A DNA stretch of 17,407 nucleotides from Burkholderiales bacterium (GCA_028868455.1 JAGWUK010000012.1:1-17407); one strand, 5' to 3'. Shown: positions 8,085 to 15,627, counted from the stretch's first letter. Notes: generated by a model not told the origin, from the sequence alone. Numbers and translations: made by a program.

Positions 8085-8876
8085 TTACGATCCTATGAAA
8101 TGCGGTGCGCGCTTTTCCATAAAGGCATTCACACCTTCGCGATAATCTTTGCTGTTACCCAGCTCACGCATATAACCTGTTTCCAATGCCAGTTGCTGTT
8201 CCAGCGAATTGCCTGCACTGGCGTAGATCGCCTGCTTGGTCAATGTCAGGCCCTTGGTTGGCGCGGTGGCGAAATGCTTTGCGAGTTTCAGGGTTTCTGC
8301 AGCCAGTTGCTCATCGTCCACGCATTTCCAGATCAGGCCCCATTCTTCTGCCTGCGTTGCTGTGATTTTTTCGCCCAGCATGGCCGCCCCCATTGCACGG
8401 GCGGTTCCCAGCGCGCGTGGCAGGAAATACGTGCCGCCCGTATCGGGAATTAAACCGAGACGGCAAAAGACTTCAACAAAACTGGCGGAACGCGCCGCCA
8501 GAACGATGTCGCAGGCGAGTGGAATATTTGCCCCGGCACCGGCCGCAACGCCATTCACGGCACAGATCACCGGCATTGGTAAAGCCCGCAATGCCAGTAC
8601 CAGCGGTGCATAATATTTTTCCACCGATTCACCAAGATCAACGGCAGCACCGCCTGGCGACACCGCGCGGTCACCGAGGTCTTGCCCGGCGCAAAATCCC
8701 CGGCCGGCGCCGGTCAGCACCAGCACGCGCACAGTCCCATCGGCACGCAGACGCGCTAAGGCATCCTGAATTTCCAGATGCATCGCCACCGTAAAGCTAT
8801 TGAGCTTGTCGGGCCGGTTTAAGGTCAGTTGAGCGATGCCATCTTCGATGTGAAACAAAATGTTGTCATACGCCAT
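8085..8876 (-). CDS. paaG: 2-(1,2-epoxy-1,2-dihydrophenyl)acetyl-CoA isomerase PaaG
   Basis: PaaG is a crotonase-fold isomerase that converts the ring 1,2-epoxide to oxepin-CoA and also shifts the double bond of later 2,3-/3,4-dehydroadipyl intermediates. The protein is 263 aa. The CoA/oxyanion-hole segments GRGFCAGQDL (59-68) and GVAAGAGANIPL (109-120) are present. D145 in GLIPDTGGTYFLPR replaces the Glu found in true hydratases at this site, the mark of PaaG rather than PaaF. The start at 8876 (MAYDN) is chosen because it follows the paaE TGA by one base (TGATATG), typical of translational coupling. The Shine-Dalgarno is weak. It is the only crotonase gene in the window, so paaF is absent here. 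Confidence 0.92.
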   Translation of the reverse strand: MAYDNILFHIEDGIAQLTLNRPDKLNSFTVAMHLEIQDALARLRADGTVRVLVLTGAGRGFCAGQDLGDRAVSPGGAAVDLGESVEKYYAPLVLALRALPMPVICAVNGVAAGAGANIPLACDIVLAARSASFVEVFCRLGLIPDTGGTYFLPRALGTARAMGAAMLGEKITATQAEEWGLIWKCVDDEQLAAETLKLAKHFATAPTKGLTLTKQAIYASAGNSLEQQLALETGYMRELGNSKDYREGVNAFMEKRAPHFIGS

Positions 8877-8877
8877 A

Positions 8878-9954
8878 TCAGTTCTCGCTATCAAAATCCA
8901 ATACAACTCGGTCGGTTACCGGAAAACTCTGGCAGGTCAGCACAAATCCGCGCGCCACTTCGTAGTCTTCCAGTGCGTAGTTGATATCCATATCCACCTT
9001 GCCTTCGGTCACTTTGGAACGGCAAGTGGAACAGACGCCCCCCTTGCAAGAGTAACGCATATCCAGTCCGAGCTTCAGCGCTGCATCGAGGATCGATTCC
9101 TTATCCTTGTCCATGGAAAAATTGACGTGATTACCGTCCATGATCAACGTGACCTCGCAGGCAGAACGGCCAAACAAAGGACGGTCACCGGCGACATGCT
9201 GATGCTTGGGAATGCTGGCAGCAAACAATTCAACCTTGATGTTTTCCTTAGGCATGCCGTGCGCTTGCAAGGTGGCGGAAACGGCGTGCATCATTTCTTC
9301 CGGTCCGCAGATAAAGGCGGTATCGATATCGTCCAGACGTATCCAGTGCGCCAGCAATTGCTCACATTTTTCGGCAGTGATGCGGCCATTAAACAAGCCG
9401 ATGTCCTGCTGCTCGCGACTCATCACATAGACCAGATTCAGGCGTCCCAAGAATCGGTCTTTCAGCTCGGCCAGTTGCTCTTTGAAAATTACGGTCGACG
9501 AGGCACGATTGCCATACACCAGCGTGAACTGACTTTGCGGCTCGGCCAGCAAAGTCGTCTTGATGATGGACAAAATCGGCGTAATACCGCTGCCGGCGGC
9601 AAACGCCAGATAATGCTTTTGATTGTCCGCAGAAAGCGGCACATTGAAATGTCCCATAGGCGGCATGACATCCAGCGTCGCTCCGGCCTGCAGCGTATCA
9701 TTGGCCCAGCTGGAAAACGCTCCGCCCGGCACACGTTTGATGGCAACGCGCAGTTCTCCTTCCTGCACGCCGGAACAAATCGAATACGAGCGTCGCACAT
9801 CTTCGCCATTGATCTGGGTACGCAAGGTCAGATGCTGCCCCTGCGTATAGTGATACGCGTCCTGCAACTCTGCCGGAACGGCAAAGCTCACCAGGACGGC
9901 GTCGCGCGTTTCCTTGCTGACCTGGCGCACGGTCAATGAATGGAATTTACTCAT
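8878..9954 (-). CDS. paaE: Phenylacetyl-CoA 1,2-epoxidase reductase subunit PaaE
   Basis: PaaE transfers electrons from NADPH through FAD and a 2Fe-2S cluster to the diiron site of the PaaABC oxygenase. The protein is 358 aa. The N-terminal FAD-binding barrel has RRSYSICSG (about 54-62). The central nucleotide-binding domain has AAGSGITPILSIIK and FICGPEEMM. The C-terminal plant-type ferredoxin domain carries cluster ligands C303, C308, C311 and C341. GGAGA lies 9 nt upstream of the ATG. The stop is one base before the paaG start. Upstream, a 197-bp non-coding gap separates it from paaD. Confidence 0.95.
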   Translation of the reverse strand: MSKFHSLTVRQVSKETRDAVLVSFAVPAELQDAYHYTQGQHLTLRTQINGEDVRRSYSICSGVQEGELRVAIKRVPGGAFSSWANDTLQAGATLDVMPPMGHFNVPLSADNQKHYLAFAAGSGITPILSIIKTTLLAEPQSQFTLVYGNRASSTVIFKEQLAELKDRFLGRLNLVYVMSREQQDIGLFNGRITAEKCEQLLAHWIRLDDIDTAFICGPEEMMHAVSATLQAHGMPKENIKVELFAASIPKHQHVAGDRPLFGRSACEVTLIMDGNHVNFSMDKDKESILDAALKLGLDMRYSCKGGVCSTCRSKVTEGKVDMDINYALEDYEVARGFVLTCQSFPVTDRVVLDFDSEN

Positions 9955-10151
9955 CTTGCTTGGTCTCCGTTATTGGAAAGCGCCACAATCAAGGTCGCGG
10001 ACGCAGGCAATTTCTTTCCCCTTTGTCCGGCCGTTTTGCAGCGGCAGCGTTCCTGTTTATTCTGTGTTTCTTTCCCTGCGCTACGGTGCTTTGTAATCAC
10101 CAACGCACAGCAGCTTCGTTCGCCCGCCTTGCCTGACCGGGTGGCATCTGG
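9955..10151. other. Non-coding gap between paaD and paaE with a small stem-loop
   Basis: No supported gene lies in this 197-bp gap. TGACC (10134-10138) and GGTCA (10150-10154) form a short inverted repeat whose right arm includes the paaD stop codon, so the leftward transcript could fold there. There is no U-tract, and I find no good promoter or copy of the other repeats. It is the largest gap inside the operon. Confidence 0.35.
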
Positions 10152-10706
10152 TCAATGACATTTAAAGTAGTCAAAAGGCTCAAGACAGCTCTGGCATTTA
10201 TACAGCGCTTTGCAGGCAGTCGAACCGAACTGACTGACCAGCCGCGTTTCCAGTGAGCCGCATTGCGGACAAGGCACCACCGGATCGCTGATCGTATGGC
10301 GGCGTATACCGCTGATATCAATCACCTGTTGCACCGGTGGCGCAATGCCATAGCCTTGCAGTTTTTGCTTGCCCGATTCGCTCATCCAGTCGGTGCTCCA
10401 GGCCGGTGACAACTGTGTTTCCAGCTGCACCAGATGGATATCATGCGCGTGCAATATCTCGGCAATGCCCTCGGCGATGACCTGCATGGCCGGGCAACCG
10501 GAATACGTCGGCGTAATGGTGATGATGCATGTCGCACCTTCGTCATTTTCCTGCCAGCGTATGTCGCGCACGATACCCAGATCAATGACCGAAATCACCG
10601 GGATTTCCGGATCCGGTACTTGCTGCAACCATTCACGTATCTGGCCGACATCCGGCAGCCTGTTACCGCTTGCCGACGTCGTCGCTTGATGCTGGGTCGT
10701 TGTCAT
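10152..10706 (-). CDS. paaD: PaaD, DUF59/MIP18-type maturation factor for the epoxidase
   Basis: PaaD is thought to help assemble or mature the metal centres of the phenylacetyl-CoA epoxidase complex; it is required in vivo but is not a structural subunit. The protein is 184 aa. The DUF59 domain (about residues 20-105) has VPDPEIPVISVIDLGIV and TPTYSGCPAM. The C-terminal zinc-ribbon-like segment has C146-x2-C149 and C171-x2-C174, with extra C165 and C183 nearby. The first 18 residues are polar and low-complexity. AGGG lies upstream of the ATG, and the gene starts 33 bp after paaC. The maturation role is from family knowledge. Confidence 0.93.
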   Translation of the reverse strand: MTTTQHQATTSASGNRLPDVGQIREWLQQVPDPEIPVISVIDLGIVRDIRWQENDEGATCIITITPTYSGCPAMQVIAEGIAEILHAHDIHLVQLETQLSPAWSTDWMSESGKQKLQGYGIAPPVQQVIDISGIRRHTISDPVVPCPQCGSLETRLVSQFGSTACKALYKCQSCLEPFDYFKCH

Positions 10707-10739
10707 ATCAGCCGCCCTGTCTTTTGTGTTTTCTTGGTG

Positions 10740-11495
10740 TCACCACTGCGCACCGGGATAAGCGCGCTGCAAAAACTGCATTTCCGCCAGGATGTAACCC
10801 ATGTGCTCGGTATGCACGCCCTGCTTGCCGCCCTGTTGCATCCACGCATCCGGCGCTGGCAGGCGCAATGTCGCTTCGCTCAGCACTTCGGCCAGATGCG
10901 CATCCCAGGCGGATTTCAGTCGTGCGGGCAATGGGCCGATACCTTGTTCTGCGATGCGGGTTTCCAGTGCATCGGCCTGAAACATCTCGCCGGTAAAGCG
11001 CCAGATTTCATCCAGCGCAGTCTGCATTTTTTGATGGCTGAGCTCGGTGCCGTCACCCAGCCGCACCACCAGATCGCCGCTGCGACGCAAATGGTAGGAA
11101 ACTTCTTTCAGCGATTTTTCGGCGATTTCTGCGATCCGCGCATCGGATGAGGTACACAAGGATTTCAGCAAAAAATAATGCCAGGTATCGAACAGAAATT
11201 GCCGCATCAGCGTGTCGGCATAATTGCCGTTCGGCTGCTCGACCAGCAAAAGATTGTGGAAATCCTGCGCATCGCGCAAATACGCCAGATCGTCTTCACT
11301 GCGCCCCTTGCCTTCGATTTCTGCTGCATAGGCATACCAGAGCCGTGCCTGACCAATCAGATCCAGCGCGACATTGGTCAGCGCCATGTCTTCTTCCAGC
11401 GCTGGCCCTTTGCCACACCACTGCGTCAGACGCTGACTCAGGATCAGTACATTGTCTGCCAGCCGCGTCACATATTGAAAAGTATCATTCGACAT
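10740..11495 (-). CDS. paaC: Phenylacetyl-CoA 1,2-epoxidase structural subunit PaaC
   Basis: PaaC is the ferritin-like but catalytically inactive partner that forms the core heterodimer with PaaA. The protein is 251 aa, all-helical in appearance. Conserved family segments include LADNVLILSQRLTQWCGKGP, EEDMALTNVALDLIGQAR, DTWHYFLLKSL and a C-terminal HTEHMGYILAEMQFLQRAYPG. GGAGA lies 7 nt before the ATG, and the gene is 21 bp after paaB. Compared with PaaA it lacks the paired E-x2-H diiron signature in full, as expected for this subunit. Confidence 0.95.
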   Translation of the reverse strand: MSNDTFQYVTRLADNVLILSQRLTQWCGKGPALEEDMALTNVALDLIGQARLWYAYAAEIEGKGRSEDDLAYLRDAQDFHNLLLVEQPNGNYADTLMRQFLFDTWHYFLLKSLCTSSDARIAEIAEKSLKEVSYHLRRSGDLVVRLGDGTELSHQKMQTALDEIWRFTGEMFQADALETRIAEQGIGPLPARLKSAWDAHLAEVLSEATLRLPAPDAWMQQGGKQGVHTEHMGYILAEMQFLQRAYPGAQW

Positions 11496-11516
11496 ACATC
11501 GTCTCCATTACTGCGA

Positions 11517-11801
11517 TTACAGATTTTTGACTTCTTCCGGCATAGGGAAGAAAGTCGGGTGGCGGTAAACCTTGCTGTTCGACGGTTCAAACAGCGCTTC
11601 TTTATCGCCGGGGCTGCTGGCTGTAATGTCTGCGGCGCGCACCACCCAGATGCTGATGCCTTCATTGCGGCGGGTATACACATCGCGCGCATTGTTGATC
11701 GCCATTTCGGCATCCGGCGCATGCAGGCTGCCTACATGCTTATGCGCCAGGCCGTGTTGGCTGCGAATAAAAATTTCCCATAATGGCCATTCTTTGCTCA
11801 T
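11517..11801 (-). CDS. paaB: Phenylacetyl-CoA 1,2-epoxidase subunit PaaB
   Basis: PaaB is a small structural subunit that bridges PaaAC heterodimers and is needed for electron delivery from PaaE. The protein is 94 aa, full length for the family. Typical segments are WPLWEIFIRSQHGLAHKHVGSLHA, RDVYTRRNEGISIWVV and the C-terminal SKVYRHPTFFPMPEEVKNL. AGGAGA lies 7 nt before the ATG. A 136-bp gap with a stem-loop separates it from paaA upstream, whereas paaC follows closely. Confidence 0.95.
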   Translation of the reverse strand: MSKEWPLWEIFIRSQHGLAHKHVGSLHAPDAEMAINNARDVYTRRNEGISIWVVRAADITASSPGDKEALFEPSNSKVYRHPTFFPMPEEVKNL

Positions 11802-11900
11802 TGTCTTGTCTCCTGATCGTTATTCATTGTTGCTGCGCTATGCATGGGTTGACGCTTTCCGGTTTTCCCGAGGCGGCGTGCAACCGGTTAAAAGCATTCA

Positions 11901-11921
11901 TTGCGGCGCTCTCCGTCGCAA
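11901..11921 (-). other. Stem-loop between paaA and paaB
   Basis: TTGCGGCG (11901-11908) pairs with CGTCGCAA (11914-11921) around a 5-nt loop, with one mismatch in eight. It lies 16 nt after the paaA stop in the leftward transcript and has only TTTT shortly beyond it, so it is at best a leaky terminator. A processing or stability hairpin that sets the paaA:paaB ratio is equally possible. The rest of the 136-bp gap (11802-11937) holds no gene. Confidence 0.4.
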
Positions 11922-11937
11922 CGATGTCATGCGCGAA

Positions 11938-12924
11938 TTACGCTGCCTTTTTGCTCGCCTGTTTGTCGGCGTGCGCCACCAGCGCATCGCGGAACCACTC
12001 GCCATCGTCATAGGCCTTGACGCGGGTACGCAGACGTTCGCGATTGCATGGCCCGTTACCTTTGAGCACCTGATGAAATTCTTCCCAGTTGATTTCGCCA
12101 AAATCGTAATGACCGCGCGCTTCGTTCCACTTGATCGCCGGGTCGGGCAATTCCAGCCCCAGATGCTCGATTTGCGGCACGGTCTGATCGACCATGCGCT
12201 GACGCAGCTCGTCGTTGGAAAATAATTTGATACGCCATTGCGCCGATTGCGCACTATTCACCGATGCCGCATCCGAAGGGCCGAACATCATCAGCGCCGG
12301 CCACCAGAAGCGGTTCAGCGCATCCTGTGCCATTGCTTTTTGCGCAGCCGTGCCTTTGCACAGCGCCAGCATGATGTCGTAGCCCTGGCGTGCGTGGAAG
12401 GATTCTTCCTTGCAGACGCGTATCATGGCGCGCGAATACGGGCCGTAAGAACAGCGGCACAAAGGAATCTGATTGATGATGGCAGAACCATCCACCAGCC
12501 AGCCGATGGCACCCATATCGGCCCAGCTCAGGGTTGGATAATTAAAGATGCTGGAATACTTGGCCTTGCCGGCATGCAGATCGGCCAGCAAATCATCACG
12601 CGACACACCCAGGGTTTCGGCAGCGCTGTACAGATACAAACCGTGTCCGGCTTCGTCCTGGATCTTCGCCAGCAAAATCGCCTTGCGCTTCAGGGTCGGC
12701 GCCCGCGTGACCCAATTGCCTTCGGGTAACTGGCCAACGATTTCCGAATGCGCATGTTGCGATATCTGGCGTATCAAGGTCTTGCGATACGCGTCCGGCA
12801 TCCAGTCCTTGGCTTCGATCTTGACGCCTGCGTCGATACGCTCCTGAAAGGCGCGTTCATTTGCATCCATGTCTTCCGCTGTGCGGACTTTGCTCAAGCC
12901 TGTCTCGACTAGCTGTGCATACAT
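11938..12924 (-). CDS. paaA: Phenylacetyl-CoA 1,2-epoxidase catalytic subunit PaaA
   Basis: PaaA is the diiron oxygenase subunit that inserts one oxygen atom from O2 into the phenylacetyl-CoA ring to give the 1,2-epoxide. The protein is 328 aa, slightly longer than the E. coli protein. Two iron-binding E-x2-H motifs are clear: E91-A-G-H94 in [13 protein letters not shown] and E174-S-F-H177 in [12 protein letters not shown]61 in HSEIVGQ is a further likely ligand. GAGGAG lies 6 nt upstream of the ATG. It is the first gene of the leftward operon, preceded by a leader of roughly 158 nt from the predicted promoter. The last ten residues are Lys/Ala-rich. Confidence 0.96.
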   Translation of the reverse strand: MYAQLVETGLSKVRTAEDMDANERAFQERIDAGVKIEAKDWMPDAYRKTLIRQISQHAHSEIVGQLPEGNWVTRAPTLKRKAILLAKIQDEAGHGLYLYSAAETLGVSRDDLLADLHAGKAKYSSIFNYPTLSWADMGAIGWLVDGSAIINQIPLCRCSYGPYSRAMIRVCKEESFHARQGYDIMLALCKGTAAQKAMAQDALNRFWWPALMMFGPSDAASVNSAQSAQWRIKLFSNDELRQRMVDQTVPQIEHLGLELPDPAIKWNEARGHYDFGEINWEEFHQVLKGNGPCNRERLRTRVKAYDDGEWFRDALVAHADKQASKKAA

Positions 12925-13074
12925 ATTTTTCTCCTCAAACTACCGTAAGCCCGGGCACCTGGAAACATCCGCGCCCCATGCGGGTTTTTATTGTAGGGCG
13001 AACGCAAAGCCAGTCCGGTACCTTATGCCGCCACATCACCCTGACGTGCCAGATCCGTTTTGCGTCTGCTCAAG

Positions 13075-13088
13075 TTGATCTACGTCAA
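13075..13088. promoter_or_regulatory. FNR/ANR/DNR-type binding box
   Basis: TTGATCTACGTCAA matches the FNR-family consensus TTGAT-N4-ATCAA at nine of ten positions. Its centre (13081.5) falls on the predicted paaA transcription start (about 13083), a position expected to repress. Because the epoxidase needs O2, anaerobic shut-off would make sense. For a rightward transcript starting near 13123 the same box would sit at -41.5, a classical activating position. The match is visible; the function is inference. Confidence 0.5.
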
Positions 13089-13089
13089 A

Positions 13090-13118
13090 ATTATATGATA
13101 CGGTTTTTTATATGTACA
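13090..13118 (-). promoter_or_regulatory. Predicted sigma70 promoter of the paaA operon
   Basis: On the minus strand a perfect -10 TATAAT (plus 13090-13095) lies 17 bp from a -35 TGTACA (plus 13113-13118, four of six consensus bases). Transcription would start near 13083, giving a leader of about 158 nt. The TGATAC repeat (13096-13101) lies directly against the -10 within the spacer, so a repressor bound there would block RNA polymerase. Confidence 0.6.
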
Positions 13119-13153
13119 CATAATTTTTTGTATCACATTGAAATTGTGTATCA
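13096..13153. promoter_or_regulatory. Putative PaaX operator: TGATAC/GTATCA repeats
   Basis: TGATAC (13096-13101) and GTATCA (13130-13135) form an inverted repeat around the central palindrome TATGTACACATA (13111-13122). A second GTATCA follows at 13148-13153, 18 bp from the first. PaaX of E. coli recognises TGATTC-type half sites, so TGATAC is a plausible variant. The first half site lies inside the paaA promoter spacer and the others point toward paaX, which would allow joint control of both genes. PaaX binding is inferred from position and symmetry. Confidence 0.5.
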
Positions 13154-13246
13154 AATCTGCTCATGCATCCTGAGTTGTCGGTAAAATCGCAATCTTTGCC
13201 CTGAGAGCACTTCCCGCTCTTAGCAGATTAGTAGCCAATTCCCGCC

Positions 13247-14176
13247 ATGCAAAGCACATTAAAAATCCACGAGTGGATCAACGAATTTATGGAGGCTCAT
13301 CCTCCGCGCGCCAAATCGCTGGTTATGACCTTGTTCGGCGACGCCATCGATCCGCATGGCGGCGCGGTCTGGCTGGGCAGTCTGATTGCCTTGCTGGGGC
13401 AGTTTGGGATTTCTGATCGGCTGGTCAGAACCAGCGTCTTTCGCCTGACAGAAGAAGGCTGGCTGGAAGCCACACGCGATGGCCGCCGCAGCAGCTATCA
13501 ACTGGCCGCCGCGACATTCCAGCGGTTTCAACGCGCCTATCGCCGCATCTACACGCCCAGCAATCTGCACTGGGATGGCAACTGGACGCTGGTGTTTTGT
13601 TCCACCAATGAATTAACCGCTGCCCAGCGCGGCCTGCTGAAAAAAGAATTATTGTGGGAAGGGTATTGCCAGGTCAGTCAGGGCGTATTCGCGCACCCGC
13701 TGGCTGATCCGGTAGTGCTGGAAGAAATCATTCAACGCACCCACCTGCCCCAGCAACTGTTCGCCTGCCGCGCCATTGATCTCAAAGGCGTCAGTCAGCG
13801 CCCGCTCAGCGAGTTGATCCATACCGAATGGGAACTGGAAAGCGTTAATCAAAATTACCGGCAATTCATCCAGCAATTCACGCCCCTGCTGAATCTGCTG
13901 CGCGATACCGAGCTTGATGGCCGATCTGCGTTGATGATAAGAACATTGCTGATCCACAGCTTCCGCCGCACACAACTGCACGATCCGCAATTACCCGTTG
14001 ATCTGTTGCCGGCATCATGGGCAGGCACCGAGGCCTACACGCTATGCCATGAGCTGTATCAGGCCTGCTTTGTACAGGCAGAAGAATTCCTGATGCAGAC
14101 CTTGCGTCAGGAAGACGAGCAAGTGCCGGAAGCAGCCGATTATTTCTACAAACGCTTTGGTGGACTTATTTCGTAG
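13247..14176 (+). CDS. paaX: PaaX, phenylacetyl-CoA-responsive transcriptional repressor
   Basis: PaaX is a GntR-like repressor of paa genes released by phenylacetyl-CoA. The protein is 309 aa. An N-terminal winged helix (about residues 20-90) includes SLVMTLFGDAIDPHGGAVWLGSLIALL and RLVRTSVFRLTEEGWLEATRDGRRSSY, characteristic of the family. The PaaX C-terminal domain follows, with WDGNWTLVFC and LLWEGYCQVSQGVFAHP. The start at 13247 gives the usual family length, but I see no Shine-Dalgarno before it. An internal ATG at 13292 also lacks one and would cut into the family-typical N terminus. It is divergent from paaA and probably autoregulated through the shared operators. Confidence 0.94.
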   Translation: MQSTLKIHEWINEFMEAHPPRAKSLVMTLFGDAIDPHGGAVWLGSLIALLGQFGISDRLVRTSVFRLTEEGWLEATRDGRRSSYQLAAATFQRFQRAYRRIYTPSNLHWDGNWTLVFCSTNELTAAQRGLLKKELLWEGYCQVSQGVFAHPLADPVVLEEIIQRTHLPQQLFACRAIDLKGVSQRPLSELIHTEWELESVNQNYRQFIQQFTPLLNLLRDTELDGRSALMIRTLLIHSFRRTQLHDPQLPVDLLPASWAGTEAYTLCHELYQACFVQAEEFLMQTLRQEDEQVPEAADYFYKRFGGLIS

Positions 14177-14189
14177 AACATGCCTGCAG

Positions 14190-14266
14190 CGCAGTATCCA
14201 TGCACCTTTCCAGGGCATGCCTTCAAAACCCGCATGGATAGTGCGTTTCCGAGGACTTTTTTTTTT
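14190..14266 (+). terminator. Palindromic repeat with T-tract after paaX
   Basis: CGCAGTATCCATGC (14190-14203) pairs with GCATGGATAGTGCG (14232-14245) with one mismatch. The loop contains the palindrome GGCATGCC. The right arm is the 17-mer (14231-14247) also found at 5958-5974. Ten T follow at 14257-14266, 11 bp beyond the stem. It probably ends the paaX transcript, although the gap between stem and T-tract is longer than in a standard terminator. The plus-strand ORF-like content here is an artefact of the repeat. Confidence 0.5.
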
Positions 14267-14296
14267 AAAAGACCGCAAGGCGCCGTGTTGCTTGCG
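14267..14296 (-). terminator. Weak terminator-like hairpin downstream of the LysR-type gene
   Basis: Read leftward, CGCAAG (plus 14291-14296) pairs with CTTGCG (plus 14274-14279) around an 11-nt loop, then GTC and only four T. It lies 23 bp after the regulator's stop at 14320, in the right place for a terminator. The stem is short and the U-tract poor. Confidence 0.3.
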
Positions 14297-14319
14297 TCAC
14301 CAATATCCATTAACGCAAC

Positions 14320-15234
14320 TTAGCCAATTTCAGACGCCTGCGCTGCCAGCTCAGTCAAACGCGCAATCACAAATTGCCCGACCGGAGACTGGCTGCGGCC
14401 GCGCAAGGACACGATGCCCATTTCTGAAAACATGGGCGGCGCACCGGCCAGCTCGATCAACACCAATTGCCCGGACGCGACCTCCGCACGCACCGCCGCA
14501 TGGATAATCGCCAGCACCGTGTCTGACTCCAGCACTGTATGCTTGAGCGTTGCCACATCGTCGCACTCCAGAGCGAACGGCAAAGCGGTGCCCGGCGCCA
14601 GCTCCAGCAACTGCATCACACCTTCCTGAATGCGCTTTGGCAAACGCACTGTCGCCAGACCATAAGTACAAATATCCGCCGCCAGTACCTTGCCAACACG
14701 CAGCAAAGGATGATCGGCACGCACATAAAACCCGCCCAGTTGCCGCGCCAGCAGACCAATCTCCAGATCGGCATCCGGCGGCAAATCACGGACATCGGCG
14801 ACAAAAAAATCCAGCTCTTCGTTGCGCAGATGCTGCGCCAGATAATCCCAGTTGTTCACCTCTACCCGTAGTCGCACGCCAGCATATCGCTGACGCAATT
14901 CCAGCATCAAGGCGGGCAGCAAAGTCGCCGCCGGAAAAGGCCCGACACCAAAGGCAAGATCGCCGAACTGGCTTTTTCTGAACAAGGCAATATCGCGTTC
15001 AAGACAGCGACTTTCAAACAATAATTTGCGCGCACGCTCAATCACCAGAATACCCGCCGGCGTCGGCGTCACCTCCATGCTGCCGCGATCAAATAGCTTG
15101 ATATCCAGCTCCAGCTCCGCCGCCTGAATACTGCGACTCAGCGCCGGTTGCGACAAATGCACCCGCTCCGCAGCACGCGCAAAATTGCGCTCATCGGCCA
15201 AAGCAACGACGTGTTTAAGGCGTTTCAGATCCAT
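14320..15234 (-). CDS. LysR-type transcriptional regulator
   Basis: The protein is 304 aa from MDLKRLKHV. The N-terminal helix-turn-helix (about residues 3-62) has the typical NFARAAERVHLSQPALSRSIQAAELEL and LFDRG. A type-2 periplasmic-binding-fold effector domain follows (about 90-300). The start at 15234 is chosen because GGGAG lies 5 nt upstream; a start at 15279 would add 15 unsupported residues. The gene is divergent from the solute-binding protein at 15628 and convergent with paaX. A perfect dyad at 15292-15307 is a likely autoregulatory site. The ligand cannot be read from sequence. Its closeness to paa does not prove a role in phenylacetate use. Confidence 0.88.
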   Translation of the reverse strand: MDLKRLKHVVALADERNFARAAERVHLSQPALSRSIQAAELELDIKLFDRGSMEVTPTPAGILVIERARKLLFESRCLERDIALFRKSQFGDLAFGVGPFPAATLLPALMLELRQRYAGVRLRVEVNNWDYLAQHLRNEELDFFVADVRDLPPDADLEIGLLARQLGGFYVRADHPLLRVGKVLAADICTYGLATVRLPKRIQEGVMQLLELAPGTALPFALECDDVATLKHTVLESDTVLAIIHAAVRAEVASGQLVLIELAGAPPMFSEMGIVSLRGRSQSPVGQFVIARLTELAAQASEIG

Positions 15235-15627
15235 ATTGCTCCCGATTGAGATTCCCGGCACCGACATCACAGTCGCCATCTAAGGTCAGCATTGTGCATT
15301 GGCACAACGCCTGACCACAACTATTCGTCGCCAAAAACATAGCTATGGCAACCATTGCAAAATCCACAGCACACGGCTTGCAACAGAAATCTTGTCCCTG
15401 CCGGTTTGCATGTTTGCGCTTTTTAAACTAAACAGTATGTCAGGGCTAACGTCATACCGTGTCAGCGAAGTTCGCAGGCTTTGTCTTGCCACATCATCAA
15501 GCGGGCATCCTGTATCAAACTGACGCAATGGAGGACATTTCGTTCGCCCTACGTCTGCCGGAAAAATCTCGTATGCAGGAAAACAGGCATTTCCTCACTA
15601 TCCACTTCTCTAAAAAGGTGTTCGATC
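15235..15627. other. Intergenic region between LysR-type gene and solute-binding protein gene
   Basis: These 393 bp hold the LysR-type box at 15292-15307. A small inverted repeat AGGAAA (15577-15582) / TTTCCT (15590-15595) lies shortly before the binding-protein gene. Short open frames across the region have no Shine-Dalgarno or recognisable protein features. I find no convincing promoter with both hexamers. Confidence 0.4.
15292..15307. promoter_or_regulatory. LysR-type regulator box (perfect dyad)
   Basis: TTGTGC-ATTG-GCACAA is a perfect 6-bp inverted repeat with a 4-bp spacer. It contains the T-N11-A core of LysR-type regulator sites. It lies 57 bp upstream of the regulator's start codon, where autorepression sites are usually found, and about 320 bp from the divergent gene. 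Confidence 0.55.

Larger units (their letters stand above)
12925..13246. other. Divergent regulatory region between paaA and paaX
   Basis: These 322 bp contain no gene. The half next to paaA is GC-richer and would be its untranslated leader. It includes a short CCGC/GCGG hairpin (12969-12972 and 12980-12983) followed on the plus strand by TTTTT. The half near 13075-13155 is very AT-rich and holds the FNR-like box, the paaA promoter and the TGATAC/GTATCA repeats. For paaX, TAAAAT (13182-13187) is a fair -10 but has no good -35. Confidence 0.6.

Noticed and set aside
8860..9939. 359-aa plus-strand open frame
   Set aside because: It is antisense to paaE almost end to end; paaE has all FAD and 2Fe-2S motifs, the antisense frame has none.
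10434..11150. 238-aa plus-strand open frame
   Set aside because: Antisense shadow of paaD and paaC, composition rich in His/Gln/Arg typical of reverse-strand reading.
14042..14278. 78-aa minus-strand frame over the paaX 3' end
   Set aside because: It is made of the antisense of paaX and the palindromic repeat with its T-tract.
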